Under the pieces are notes generated by a model that was given only the letters and a program-made list of their open reading frames with translations, made no database searches and was not told where the DNA came from. A stretch of DNA of 7,157 nt from assembly GCA_937967755.1 (NCBI GenBank), contig CALBTA010000314.1, positions 1 through 7,157 of the forward strand. Reading direction: 5' to 3'. Positions 1-6,006 of the stretch are shown here, piece after piece. The number at the start of each line of letters is the position of its first letter. Position 1 is the stretch's first letter. This DNA comes from an uncultured Planctomycetaceae bacterium. Its GTDB lineage: Bacteria > Planctomycetota > Planctomycetia > Pirellulales > Pirellulaceae. The translations under genes and the position numbers were made by a program.

Positions 1-1227
1 TTGCTCGACCGCACCTTCGGCCCACTGAAGACGTTCGCCGCGCTGGCCATCGTTGTCGTCGTTTATGCGATCTTCCAACCAGAGGGCCTTTGCCGCAAAC
101 TCGTTCGCCCTTTCGCTCCCCCGCATTTCTTGAAAACTTGCTGGACCATGCGCCCGCTAACCGCCATTGCCGCCCTGCTTGCCGTTGCCGGGCCGTGGTA
201 TTTTTGGGTGGGCTTGCGCACCGACGGAGCCTGGCTGCAAGGTTTCTTCCTGGAGCACAACTTCGGCCGGGCGACGCAAACGTTTGAAGGGCATGGCGGC
301 ACGTTTCTGTTTTATCCCGTCTCGGTGCTGGCGGGCTGTTTTCCCTGGTCGATCTTGCTGCCCGCCGGTCTGGCCGCGACGGCGCAAAGAATTCGCGGCC
401 GCAACGTTTGGCTGATGAGCGATCTGCTGGGCGCCTGCTGGGCCGGCGTCACGATGGGGCTGTTCACCTTGGCGAAGACGAAGCTGCCGAGCTATATCAC
501 GCCCGCTTACCCCGCGCTTGCGATGATGATCGGTGTGTACGTCGTGTTGTGGATTCGGGCACCGCGGCGCGTCAACGTTTGGACGCCGCGGCTTGCCTTC
601 GCGGCGCTGGCGATTGCCGGGATCGGAATCGCCATCGCGTTGCCGCTGGCGGCTAAAGAATTTCTCTCGGGAGAAATCTGGCTCGGCGAGATCTGGCTCG
701 GTGCGATCGCGCTGATTCCCTTAACCGCCGCCGCTTGCGGCTTCGCCCTGGCCCGCCGACAAAACCCGCGCGCCGCCGCCACATGCCTGGCCGCTTGCGC
801 AGCGCTATTGCTCATCGTGGGCTTCGGTGTGGTTGGCCCACACGTTAGCCGGCACCAGCCCATCGTCCGCGCGCTACAGCGAATCGAAGCCGCTTCACCC
901 GAGGCGAAAATCGCCGGCCACCGATCCCACGAGCCGTCGTGGGTCTTCTACGCGGGCAGGCCAATACCGGTGATTGGCAACCAGCAGCCGCAAAACGCCG
1001 GCGAATTTCTTCGCGACCCCGACGCATTCTTGATCACCAACGATCGCGCACTAGACGACCTGCAGCCGCATCTTCCGCCAGACGTGCAACCGATTGCGCG
1101 GGAGCGATTTTTCCTAAAGAAGTACGACCTGGTCGTATTAGGCCGAACGCCGGCAGGCGTGAAACTTGCCCGGCAACAAGCCGCAACGGAACGACGCGTG
1201 GCGGGTGAAGAATCGACAATTCGTTGA
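1..1227 (+). CDS. ArnT/PMT-family GT-C glycosyltransferase, C-terminal part (5' truncated by window edge)
   Basis: This is the C-terminal 408 residues of an integral-membrane glycosyltransferase of the GT39/GT83 (dolichyl-phosphate mannosyltransferase / ArnT) type. Such enzymes move a sugar from a polyprenyl-phosphate carrier onto lipid A, protein or another acceptor on the outer face of the inner membrane. About eight hydrophobic segments are visible (roughly residues 11-25, 52-70, 102-122, 140-157, 166-185, 197-216, 226-250, 258-280), then a soluble tail (about 283-390) like the C-terminal domain of ArnT-type enzymes. Family landmarks are the HNFGR segment (86-90), the FYPVSVL...FPWSILLP helix (104-121) and the TKLPSYITPAYP motif (160-171). 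The first loop, with the catalytic acidic residues, is missing because the reading frame is open to base 1, so the TTG there is probably an internal Leu codon. The acceptor cannot be told from sequence. The propeller gene follows 31 bp downstream on the same strand. Confidence 0.85.
   Translation: MLDRTFGPLKTFAALAIVVVVYAIFQPEGLCRKLVRPFAPPHFLKTCWTMRPLTAIAALLAVAGPWYFWVGLRTDGAWLQGFFLEHNFGRATQTFEGHGGTFLFYPVSVLAGCFPWSILLPAGLAATAQRIRGRNVWLMSDLLGACWAGVTMGLFTLAKTKLPSYITPAYPALAMMIGVYVVLWIRAPRRVNVWTPRLAFAALAIAGIGIAIALPLAAKEFLSGEIWLGEIWLGAIALIPLTAAACGFALARRQNPRAAATCLAACAALLLIVGFGVVGPHVSRHQPIVRALQRIEAASPEAKIAGHRSHEPSWVFYAGRPIPVIGNQQPQNAGEFLRDPDAFLITNDRALDDLQPHLPPDVQPIARERFFLKKYDLVVLGRTPAGVKLARQQAATERRVAGEESTIR
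673..702 (+). repeat. 15-bp in-frame tandem duplication inside the glycosyltransferase gene
   Basis: Two adjacent 15-base units, GAAATCTGGCTCGGC and GAGATCTGGCTCGGT, differ at two positions and encode EIWLG-EIWLG (residues 225-234) at the start of a predicted membrane helix. It looks like a small slippage duplication that keeps the frame. Confidence 0.75.
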
Positions 1228-1253
1228 ACATTTCGGCAGCCCATGTTACGCTC

Positions 1254-1258
1254 GGAGG
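1254..1258 (+). promoter_or_regulatory. Shine-Dalgarno-like GGAGG with zero spacing to ATG
   Basis: GGAGG touches the ATG at 1259, which is too close for normal initiation. Either it is chance coding sequence (Arg-Arg codons of a protein starting further upstream, such as the GTG at 1205) or it serves a downstream TTG at 1271. It is recorded because it decides, or fails to decide, the start of the propeller gene. Confidence 0.35.
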
Positions 1259-2362
1259 ATGGGCCATGCCTTGCTATTGATCGCCGCGGTTACGCTCAGC
1301 CAAGCTGCGGAAGACCTCCAGGCGAAGCTGACGTACCATCATCAGTTGGAAAGCGCCGCGCGGATGCCGGTCGCCGTCTCGCCCGATGGGAAGCGGCTGC
1401 TTTACTTCACGCGCACGCGCGCCTCCGGCGAGCGGGAAGCGAAAACCGGCTTCACCTACATGCTGGCCGACATTGATGGCGGCAACCCGCGGGCTTTGTT
1501 TGAAACGCCGGTTGAGTGGGACGACTGCCTGAACACGGTGATGACCGATGCGGTGTTTTCGGCCGACGGCAAGCGGATCGCCGTCGCCACGACCGACAAC
1601 GGGCGGCTGCTGCGCGACGGCGAGAACCCCGGCCGGGTCGTCCCCGCGATTGTCGATTTGGCGGTCGCCGAGAAGGACCCATCGACCAAGCCGGCCATGA
1701 CCAAATGCGAACTGGGCAGTTGCGGCGGCTTCGGATTTTTGGGCGATGATTTGCTGGTGCTCGATTCCCCCGGTTTGATCAGCGGGCAAGGCTACCGGCT
1801 GACGCTTCACGCCGACCAGTCGCGAGAAATTCACGCGGACGAAAAAGCCGCCGCCTCCGCGCTGCGGATCTCACCGAATGGAAGCTACGCGGTCTTTTTT
1901 ATCTCCACCCATGTCGCCAGTTCGATCGTGCAGTTGCGGTTCGTCGATTTGGAAACTGGCAAAGTTGTCGACTCGCCGCAGTTTCGCAGCCAAAACGTCA
2001 CGTTCGACGGCCGCCCCCAACTTTTCTGGGACGCCGAAGGCCAAGGGGTGTTCTGCCACGTTTCCACCCACGCCCGCAGCAAATGGCCGTATGAGTTAAC
2101 GCATTACCGGTTCGCCGACGGCAAAGGGGAAGTGGTCGCCCCTTCACGAAACATTGGCGCCAGCAGCACATTAGGCGAAGGCCGGATCGCACTTTGGCAC
2201 CCCGAAGCCGGCGGCTGCAGCGTGCTGGACCTCGCCACGCGGAAGCTCTTCCGCCTGCCCGAGCACAACTACATCATCGGCGGCCGCGGCAACCGCGCCG
2301 TCATCGCCGACCTGGAACGGGACGCCATCTATTGTGCAACCGTTGACCTCGCGGATGAGTGA
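1259..2362 (+). CDS. Exported TolB/PD40-type beta-propeller protein of unknown function
   Basis: The 367-residue product starts with a short hydrophobic leader (about residues 4-16, with a possible cleavage site near SQA-AED), so it is probably exported. The body shows propeller-strand motifs of the PD40/TolB kind: PVAVSPDGKRLLYFTR (37-52), AVFSADGKRIAVATTDN (98-114) and LRISPNGSYAVFFIS (202-216). Later strands such as LRFVDLETGKVVD are weaker. There are no catalytic residues or peptidase domain, so a binding or scaffold role is the most that can be said. The start is uncertain. The ATG at 1259 gives a signal peptide but directly abuts a GGAGG, with no spacer. An in-frame GTG at 1205 would add a basic, Arg-Arg-containing N-region but would overlap the upstream gene and has no Shine-Dalgarno site. 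TTG codons at 1271 and 1277 are other options. The four Cys residues visible from 90 to 320 could form disulfides if the protein is periplasmic. The gene may share a transcript with the glycosyltransferase. Confidence 0.7.
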   Translation: MGHALLLIAAVTLSQAAEDLQAKLTYHHQLESAARMPVAVSPDGKRLLYFTRTRASGEREAKTGFTYMLADIDGGNPRALFETPVEWDDCLNTVMTDAVFSADGKRIAVATTDNGRLLRDGENPGRVVPAIVDLAVAEKDPSTKPAMTKCELGSCGGFGFLGDDLLVLDSPGLISGQGYRLTLHADQSREIHADEKAAASALRISPNGSYAVFFISTHVASSIVQLRFVDLETGKVVDSPQFRSQNVTFDGRPQLFWDAEGQGVFCHVSTHARSKWPYELTHYRFADGKGEVVAPSRNIGASSTLGEGRIALWHPEAGGCSVLDLATRKLFRLPEHNYIIGGRGNRAVIADLERDAIYCATVDLADE

Positions 2363-2383
2363 CACGAATGCTTCATGGGAAAG

Positions 2384-2468
2384 CTAGTTGCCGGCCCTCG
2401 ATCGCTCAGTTTCCAGGAAAAACGTCAAAGCAAAGAACTCCGTTGGGCGAGGGCCTTTGAGCAACTAG
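2384..2468. repeat. 85-bp inverted repeat ahead of the transglutaminase gene
   Basis: The outer arms CTAGTTGC (2384-2391) and GCAACTAG (2461-2468) are perfect reverse complements, as are the inner arms GGCCCTCG (2393-2400) and CGAGGGCC (2448-2455). This gives 16 paired bases with a 1-by-5 internal loop and a 47-base apical loop. It fills most of the 145-bp gap between the propeller stop (2362) and the chosen transglutaminase start (2508), and it ends at the base before the alternative ATG at 2469. There is no T-run, so it does not look like an intrinsic terminator. It could be a structured leader, a protein-binding dyad or a small MITE-like insertion. No target-site duplication is evident. 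Confidence 0.7.
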
Positions 2469-2507
2469 ATGACCTTGATTGACCAGCCTGCTGGCCAAAG
2501 CGTCACC

Positions 2508-3386
2508 ATGCGATTCACGATCGACCACACCACAACTTACCGCTACAGCCGGCCTGTTTTCCTCGAGCCGCACATGATTCGGCTTTGCCCGCGTTCAGGT
2601 GCGGACCAGCGGTTGCATTCGTTTGAAGTTCAAATGGATCCCGCACCGGCCGGTCAGACGACTATCTTGGATGCCGAAAACAACACAGCGGTTATTGCCT
2701 GGTTCAACGACACGACCGAAGCGTTGCGGGTCTCCTGCCGGGCGGAAGTGGAAACTCTTCGCAGCAACCCGTTCGACTATCTGGTTTTCGAGCATGACTT
2801 GCCGGTCAATTGTGACGGTCCTGAAGGAGTGATTCTCAACCCGTATCGAATCGGCACCGGAATTGGTGACGTAAATGATGCGGTTGGCCAGTTCGCAACG
2901 TCGTTGCTCGAAACGAATAAGCGCGACACGGCTGCGTTGGCCGCGCGGCTCACCGAGGTCATTTATGCCGACTGGAAAGTCATCCATCGTGAAGAAGGTT
3001 CTCCCTGGCCGGCGGAGAAAACGCTTGCCGAAAGAACCGGCTCCTGCCGCGACGTTACGGTTCTGTTTATGGAAGCGTGCCGCCGCCTAGGAGCGCCCGC
3101 CCGATTTGTTAGCGGCTATCAGGAAGGCGATCCCGATCAAACCGACCGGGAACTTCACGCCTGGCCGGAAGTTTACATACCGGGTGGCGGTTGGCGCGGG
3201 TACGATCCGACTCAGGGCCTCGTCGTGGCTGATCGCCACGTGGCGGTTGCGTCTTCGGCAATTCCAATCGAGGCCGCCCCAATCACTGGTAACTTCCGCG
3301 GCACCGGCGCGACGGCCATGATGCAATCGCACATTGAGTTAAGCTGTCGTGATGTGCAGTCCATGCAGCAGCAACAGCAGCAGTAG
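2508..3386 (+). CDS. Transglutaminase-like domain protein (bacterial transglutaminase N-terminal region plus core)
   Basis: The 292-residue product belongs to the bacterial transglutaminase-like superfamily, in which a papain-like Cys-His-Asp triad acts on peptide or amide bonds. Many bacterial members are thought to be peptidases or amidases rather than cross-linkers. The N-terminal beta region begins MRFTIDHTTTYRYSRPV, the family's usual opening. The core follows, with Cys180 in TGSCRD, His217 in ELHAWPEVY and Asp233 in WRGYDPT, so the triad is intact. I chose the ATG at 2508 because it places this motif at the N-terminus. An in-frame ATG at 2469 would add 13 residues and would start directly after the inverted repeat. 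Neither start has a good Shine-Dalgarno site. No signal peptide or membrane segment is seen, so it is probably cytoplasmic. The C-terminus is odd: six consecutive glutamines end the protein. It converges with the ABC ATPase gene, with 19 bp between the stops. The natural substrate is unknown. Confidence 0.88.
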   Translation: MRFTIDHTTTYRYSRPVFLEPHMIRLCPRSGADQRLHSFEVQMDPAPAGQTTILDAENNTAVIAWFNDTTEALRVSCRAEVETLRSNPFDYLVFEHDLPVNCDGPEGVILNPYRIGTGIGDVNDAVGQFATSLLETNKRDTAALAARLTEVIYADWKVIHREEGSPWPAEKTLAERTGSCRDVTVLFMEACRRLGAPARFVSGYQEGDPDQTDRELHAWPEVYIPGGGWRGYDPTQGLVVADRHVAVASSAIPIEAAPITGNFRGTGATAMMQSHIELSCRDVQSMQQQQQQ

Positions 3387-3393
3387 GACGAAA

Positions 3394-3411
3394 GCGTAAC
3401 CGGGGCTACGC
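3394..3411. terminator. Short dyad between convergent genes (weak terminator candidate)
   Basis: GCGTA (3394-3398) and TACGC (3407-3411) can pair around an 8-base loop, extended by AA/TT with a one-base bulge. It lies in the 19-bp gap between the convergent stops at 3386 and 3406 and runs into the 3' end of the ATPase gene. Only a short T/A run flanks it, so a terminator role is a guess from position. Confidence 0.25.
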
Positions 3412-4434
3412 CTTGAAGCACGCCACTTGATGTGACTTCCCTTCCAACGCCGGCGCCAACTGGCGGCATTGCTCTTCGACGATGGGGCACCGGTCAGCGA
3501 ACGGGCAGCCGGGATAGTGAACTTCCGGCGAAGGGACTTCACCCGTCAGCGGAACGTGCTCACGCGTGCTTTCCAACTGTGGATCGGGAATCGGAATCGC
3601 TGACAGCAGGGCCTTGGTGTAAGGGTGCTTCGGGTCGCTGTAGATGTCCGCCGCGCTGGCAAGCTCTACGATGCGCCCCAAATACATCACGCCCACCCGG
3701 TGCGAAATGTGCCGTACGACCGAGAGATCGTGCGAAATGAAAACGTAGGCCACGTTCAACTGCTGCTGCAAATCCATCAGCAAGTTTACGACCTGTGCTT
3801 GGATTGAAACATCCAACGCGGAAACCGGTTCGTCGCAAAAGATGATCTTCGGTTGAACAGCCAGCGCCCGCGCCACGCCGATACGTTGACGCTGGCCGCC
3901 GGAGAATTCATGCGGGTAGCGGTTCATGTACCGCGGATTCAGGCCGACGATATCCATCAACCGCATCACTTCCAGCTTCCGCGTCCGCCGATCGTACAGG
4001 CCAAAGATCTTCATCGGCTCGCCAATGATGTTGCCAACGGTCATCCGCGGGTTGAGCGAGGCGAATGGGTCTTGGAAAATCATTTGCAGATCACGGCGGA
4101 ACGGGCGCATTTCATAATCGCCGTGCCGGTCGATCCGTTGCCCTTGCAAATACACCTCGCCGCTGGTGACCGCGGACGAACCCAACAGGTTCAAGACGGC
4201 CCGGGCGGTTGTCGATTTCCCACAGCCCGATTCTCCCACCAATCCCAGCGTTTCGCCTTCGTGAACGGTAAAGCTCACGCCGTCGACAGCGCGCACGGCA
4301 CCCTGCTCGCGCTTCCACAACGGCCCGCGAGAAAAGGGAAAGTGAACTTTCAAATCGCGCACTTCTAGCAGCGGCTTGCCGGTCGAAGAAGGCGTGGCTG
4401 GGGCCGGAGCGGTTTGTGGTATTGCGCTGGGCAT
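3406..4434 (-). CDS. Oligopeptide/dipeptide ABC transporter ATP-binding protein, OppF/DppF type
   Basis: This 342-residue ATPase would power uptake of oligopeptides or dipeptides (or nickel/glycosides in relatives) through a pair of inner-membrane permeases. All nucleotide-binding motifs are intact: Walker A GESGCGKST (67-75), Q-loop Gln121 in IFQDPFASLNPR, signature FSGGQRQRIGVARAL (177-191), Walker B IIFCDEP (197-203), D-loop SALD (205-208) and switch His235. The insertion HFPFSRGPLWKREQGAVRAVDGVSF (31-55) is typical of OppF/DppF rather than OppD. The C-terminal oligo_HPY extension carries HPYTKALLSAIP (270-281) and four Cys residues (310, 316, 323, 339) in the GCPFADRCP...C...VAC pattern. 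In a mycobacterial Opp ATPase a comparable cysteine set binds an iron-sulfur cluster, so one is possible here. The first 20 residues are Pro/Ala-rich and probably disordered. The start has no clear Shine-Dalgarno site. The 61-residue membrane protein gene ends 18 bp upstream, suggesting one transcript. No OppABCD partners lie in the window, so it may work with components encoded elsewhere. Confidence 0.93.
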   Translation of the reverse strand: MPSAIPQTAPAPATPSSTGKPLLEVRDLKVHFPFSRGPLWKREQGAVRAVDGVSFTVHEGETLGLVGESGCGKSTTARAVLNLLGSSAVTSGEVYLQGQRIDRHGDYEMRPFRRDLQMIFQDPFASLNPRMTVGNIIGEPMKIFGLYDRRTRKLEVMRLMDIVGLNPRYMNRYPHEFSGGQRQRIGVARALAVQPKIIFCDEPVSALDVSIQAQVVNLLMDLQQQLNVAYVFISHDLSVVRHISHRVGVMYLGRIVELASAADIYSDPKHPYTKALLSAIPIPDPQLESTREHVPLTGEVPSPEVHYPGCPFADRCPIVEEQCRQLAPALEGKSHQVACFKA

Positions 4435-4452
4435 TAAAATCTTGCGCCTGCT

Positions 4453-4638
4453 CTACTTCTGACTGCGCTCTGCCGCAATCTTTGCCAGGTGTTCGTCGAT
4501 CGAACTAATGCCGCGGATGATTTCGTTCACCCCGCGCAGCAGCGTGTAAGTGATCCAACACCCCACCATGAACAGCAGGCTAACGGCCACGCCGATCACC
4601 CAACACGCCCGCGTTAAAGCCGCAAGTTGTTCTTCCAT
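4453..4638 (-). CDS. 61-residue single-pass membrane protein, unknown function
   Basis: I do not recognise this family. The product has a short N-terminus (MEEQLAALTRAC), one strong hydrophobic helix at about residues 13-34, and a charged C-terminal part (about 36-61) that could form an amphipathic helix or short coiled coil (VNEIIRGISSIDEHLAKIAAE). Its coding status is supported by a well-placed Shine-Dalgarno site (AAGGA, 8 bases before the ATG) and by its position 18 bp upstream of the peptide-transporter ATPase on the same strand. It could be an accessory subunit or regulator of that transporter, or an unrelated membrane peptide; the sequence does not decide. The Cys residues at 12 and 27 lie at the start of and within the helix. 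The first is not in a lipobox. Confidence 0.65.
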   Translation of the reverse strand: MEEQLAALTRACWVIGVAVSLLFMVGCWITYTLLRGVNEIIRGISSIDEHLAKIAAERSQK

Positions 4639-4646
4639 ACCAATGA

Positions 4647-4651
4647 TCCTT
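4647..4651 (-). promoter_or_regulatory. Shine-Dalgarno site of the small membrane protein gene
   Basis: On the minus strand AAGGA lies 8 bases before the ATG at 4638. It is better than the site of the ATPase gene behind it, which fits translation being set mainly by this first gene. Confidence 0.6.
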
Positions 4652-4896
4652 CGGCGGTTGTTCTATGTTGATTGCGCCAGCATGCTTGCATCGTAGCGTT
4701 CCGGTTGGCACATGGAAACCACCGCTGAGGATGAAGCACTACGAACGTGGGAGCGGCTTGCAACCACGCGGTTGGTATGGCGTACCGTCGAACTTTTGAC
4801 GGCCCTCGACCATCGCGGGGCGAATGTATCGCTTAACCGGAAAGTTTCAACTTTAACTAGCGGGGCGATCAAACCGATAACAACGTCAGACCCTAC

Positions 4897-4915
4897 TGCG
4901 CGCATTGTGCGCGCA
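4897..4915. repeat. Perfect GC hairpin/double palindrome upstream of the WD40 gene
   Basis: TGCGCGCA occurs at 4897-4904 and again at 4908-4915, separated by TTG. Each unit is its own reverse complement, so the pair can form an 8-bp stem with a 3-base loop or act as two adjacent palindromic binding sites. It lies 36 bp before the ATG at 4952, a place suited to an operator or a leader hairpin. No T-run follows. Confidence 0.55.
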
Positions 4916-4940
4916 CCTTGAACCTAATCCAGCAGATTAC

Positions 4941-4945
4941 GAGGA
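4941..4945 (+). promoter_or_regulatory. Shine-Dalgarno site of the WD40 gene
   Basis: GAGGA lies 6 bases before the ATG at 4952 and fixes that codon as the start, in agreement with the twin-arginine leader that begins there. Confidence 0.7.
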
Positions 4946-4951
4946 ACACGG

Positions 4952-6004
4952 ATGTCCCTCAATCGTCGAACTCTTTTGATCGCCGGGGTTTACAGCGGCT
5001 GGGCGCTCGCTTCCCGTGTGAGCCATGCCGCCGAACTCGGCATTGCCAGTTTGGACGGAACGCCCGCACGGTTCGTCTTGCAATCGCGACCCGCACCCGG
5101 CCGACGCGAGCCGCCGGTGGTCACCTGCGTTGCCATCCAGGCGGGCGGAGATTTGGTTGCCGTCGGCGGAGACGATCACCTGCTTCGTGTGTGGAATTTC
5201 CGCACCGGCCAGCTAGCACACGAACTGACGGGGCACCGTGATTGGATCCGCGCCGTGTTGTTTGTTCCCGGTCGCGATGAACTGATCACCGCGGGCAATG
5301 ACCGGCGACTGCTGCGTTGGACGCTTTCCGAGGGCGGCATCGTGCATCGCGAACTGGCGCGGCATGATCAAGCGATCGCATCGGTGGCGATCAGCGACAA
5401 CGGCACGCACCTGGCCGCCGCCGGCTTCGAACCGAAGATGTGCCTGTACAACTTGGAAACAGGCGAGCATCTGGCGCAGCTCGATTGCCCCTGCCGCGAC
5501 ATCCGGGCCGCTGCGTTTTCGCCCAACGGTGATCTGCTCGCTTCGGCGGGGCGCAACGGACGGGTGCGAATTTGGGCCGTGGATGACCTGAAGCACGTCC
5601 GCGACATCAATGCCCACAAGCGTCGCATTCGGGCGCTGGCCTTCTCGCCTGATGGATCGCAACTGGCATCCGCGGGCGAAGATCGCACCGCCAAGGTTTG
5701 GAATATCACGACCGGGGAACTGGTGCATTCGGTCTCGACCGGCACGGCGAAGATTCTCAGCGCGATCTACCTCGACGACGCCCACCTGGCGACCGGCGGA
5801 ACGGATAACACCATCCGCGTCTGGCAGCTCGAAGCCCAACGCGAAGTGGACAAACTTATCGGGCACACCGGTTCGATCCCCACGATGGTTTACGGCGAAC
5901 AAACTCTGATCTCCGGCAGCTTCGACACGACGGTTCGGGTCTGGCGGCCGCTTTCGGCAGTAAACAAGTCGACGCGAAGATTGGATGTTGAAGGGTTGAA
6001 ATGA
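4952..6004 (+). CDS. Secreted WD40-repeat seven-bladed propeller protein with Tat-like signal
   Basis: The 350-residue protein opens with SLNRRTLLIAG, a twin-arginine-type leader, and a likely cleavage site at SHA-AE (about residue 26-27). It is thus probably exported folded to the periplasm. The rest is almost wholly seven WD40 repeats: about 57-98, 99-141, 142-183, 184-225, 226-267, 268-308 and 309-333. Clear repeat cores include IRALAFSPDGSQLASAGED and the terminal VRVWN/IRIWA/VRVWR strands, and repeats 1 and 6 keep the GH dipeptide (GHRDW, GHTGS). No kinase, caspase or other effector domain is fused to it. The seven repeats should close a single propeller, which serves as a protein-interaction platform; the partner is unknown. 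Planctomycetes carry many such proteins. A good Shine-Dalgarno site supports the start. A REPIN-like element follows two bases after the stop, and the surface-protein gene starts 99 bp downstream on the same strand. Confidence 0.9.
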   Translation: MSLNRRTLLIAGVYSGWALASRVSHAAELGIASLDGTPARFVLQSRPAPGRREPPVVTCVAIQAGGDLVAVGGDDHLLRVWNFRTGQLAHELTGHRDWIRAVLFVPGRDELITAGNDRRLLRWTLSEGGIVHRELARHDQAIASVAISDNGTHLAAAGFEPKMCLYNLETGEHLAQLDCPCRDIRAAAFSPNGDLLASAGRNGRVRIWAVDDLKHVRDINAHKRRIRALAFSPDGSQLASAGEDRTAKVWNITTGELVHSVSTGTAKILSAIYLDDAHLATGGTDNTIRVWQLEAQREVDKLIGHTGSIPTMVYGEQTLISGSFDTTVRVWRPLSAVNKSTRRLDVEGLK

Positions 6005-6006
6005 AC

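Larger units (their letters stand above)
4639..4951. other. Divergent intergenic region without a convincing gene
   Basis: These 313 bp separate the minus-strand transporter pair from the plus-strand WD40 gene and must hold promoters for both if they are transcribed from here. An ATG-started frame at 4712-4921 (69 residues, METTAEDEALRTWERLATTR...) and an opposite frame at 4663-4905 are open, but neither has a Shine-Dalgarno site, a recognisable motif or a good context, so I do not call them genes. Visible structure is the dyad AAAGT-TTCA-ACTTT at 4841-4854 and the hairpin at 4897-4915. A TTGACG at 4796-4801 has no well-spaced -10 element. Confidence 0.5.

Noticed and set aside
1274..1834. 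186-residue minus-strand open frame
   Set aside because: It is antisense to the propeller gene, whose strand motifs are clear; no motif in the reverse frame.
2410..2420. TTTCCAGGAAA palindrome in the loop of the inverted repeat
   Set aside because: It is only 11 bases, a length expected by chance, with no second copy in the window that I could see.
2384..2468. Integron attC site as an explanation of the inverted repeat
   Set aside because: The outer arms lack the RYYYAAC / GTTRRRY core pair, no integrase is present, and the internal loop is not the usual attC pattern of extrahelical bases.
2384..2468. Intrinsic terminator for the propeller gene
   Set aside because: The apical loop is 47 bases long and no T-run follows the stem.
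3853..4368. 171-residue plus-strand open frame
   Set aside because: It is antisense to the intact OppF-type ATPase with all its motifs; no independent evidence of coding.
4796..4830. Sigma-70 promoter (TTGACG with a TGTATC downstream)
   Set aside because: The spacing is about 23 bases, too long for a standard promoter, and the -10 match is poor.
4712..4921. 69-residue plus-strand open frame in the divergent intergenic region
   Set aside because: No Shine-Dalgarno site, no recognisable motif, and an overlapping opposite frame is equally open; left as part of the intergenic entry.
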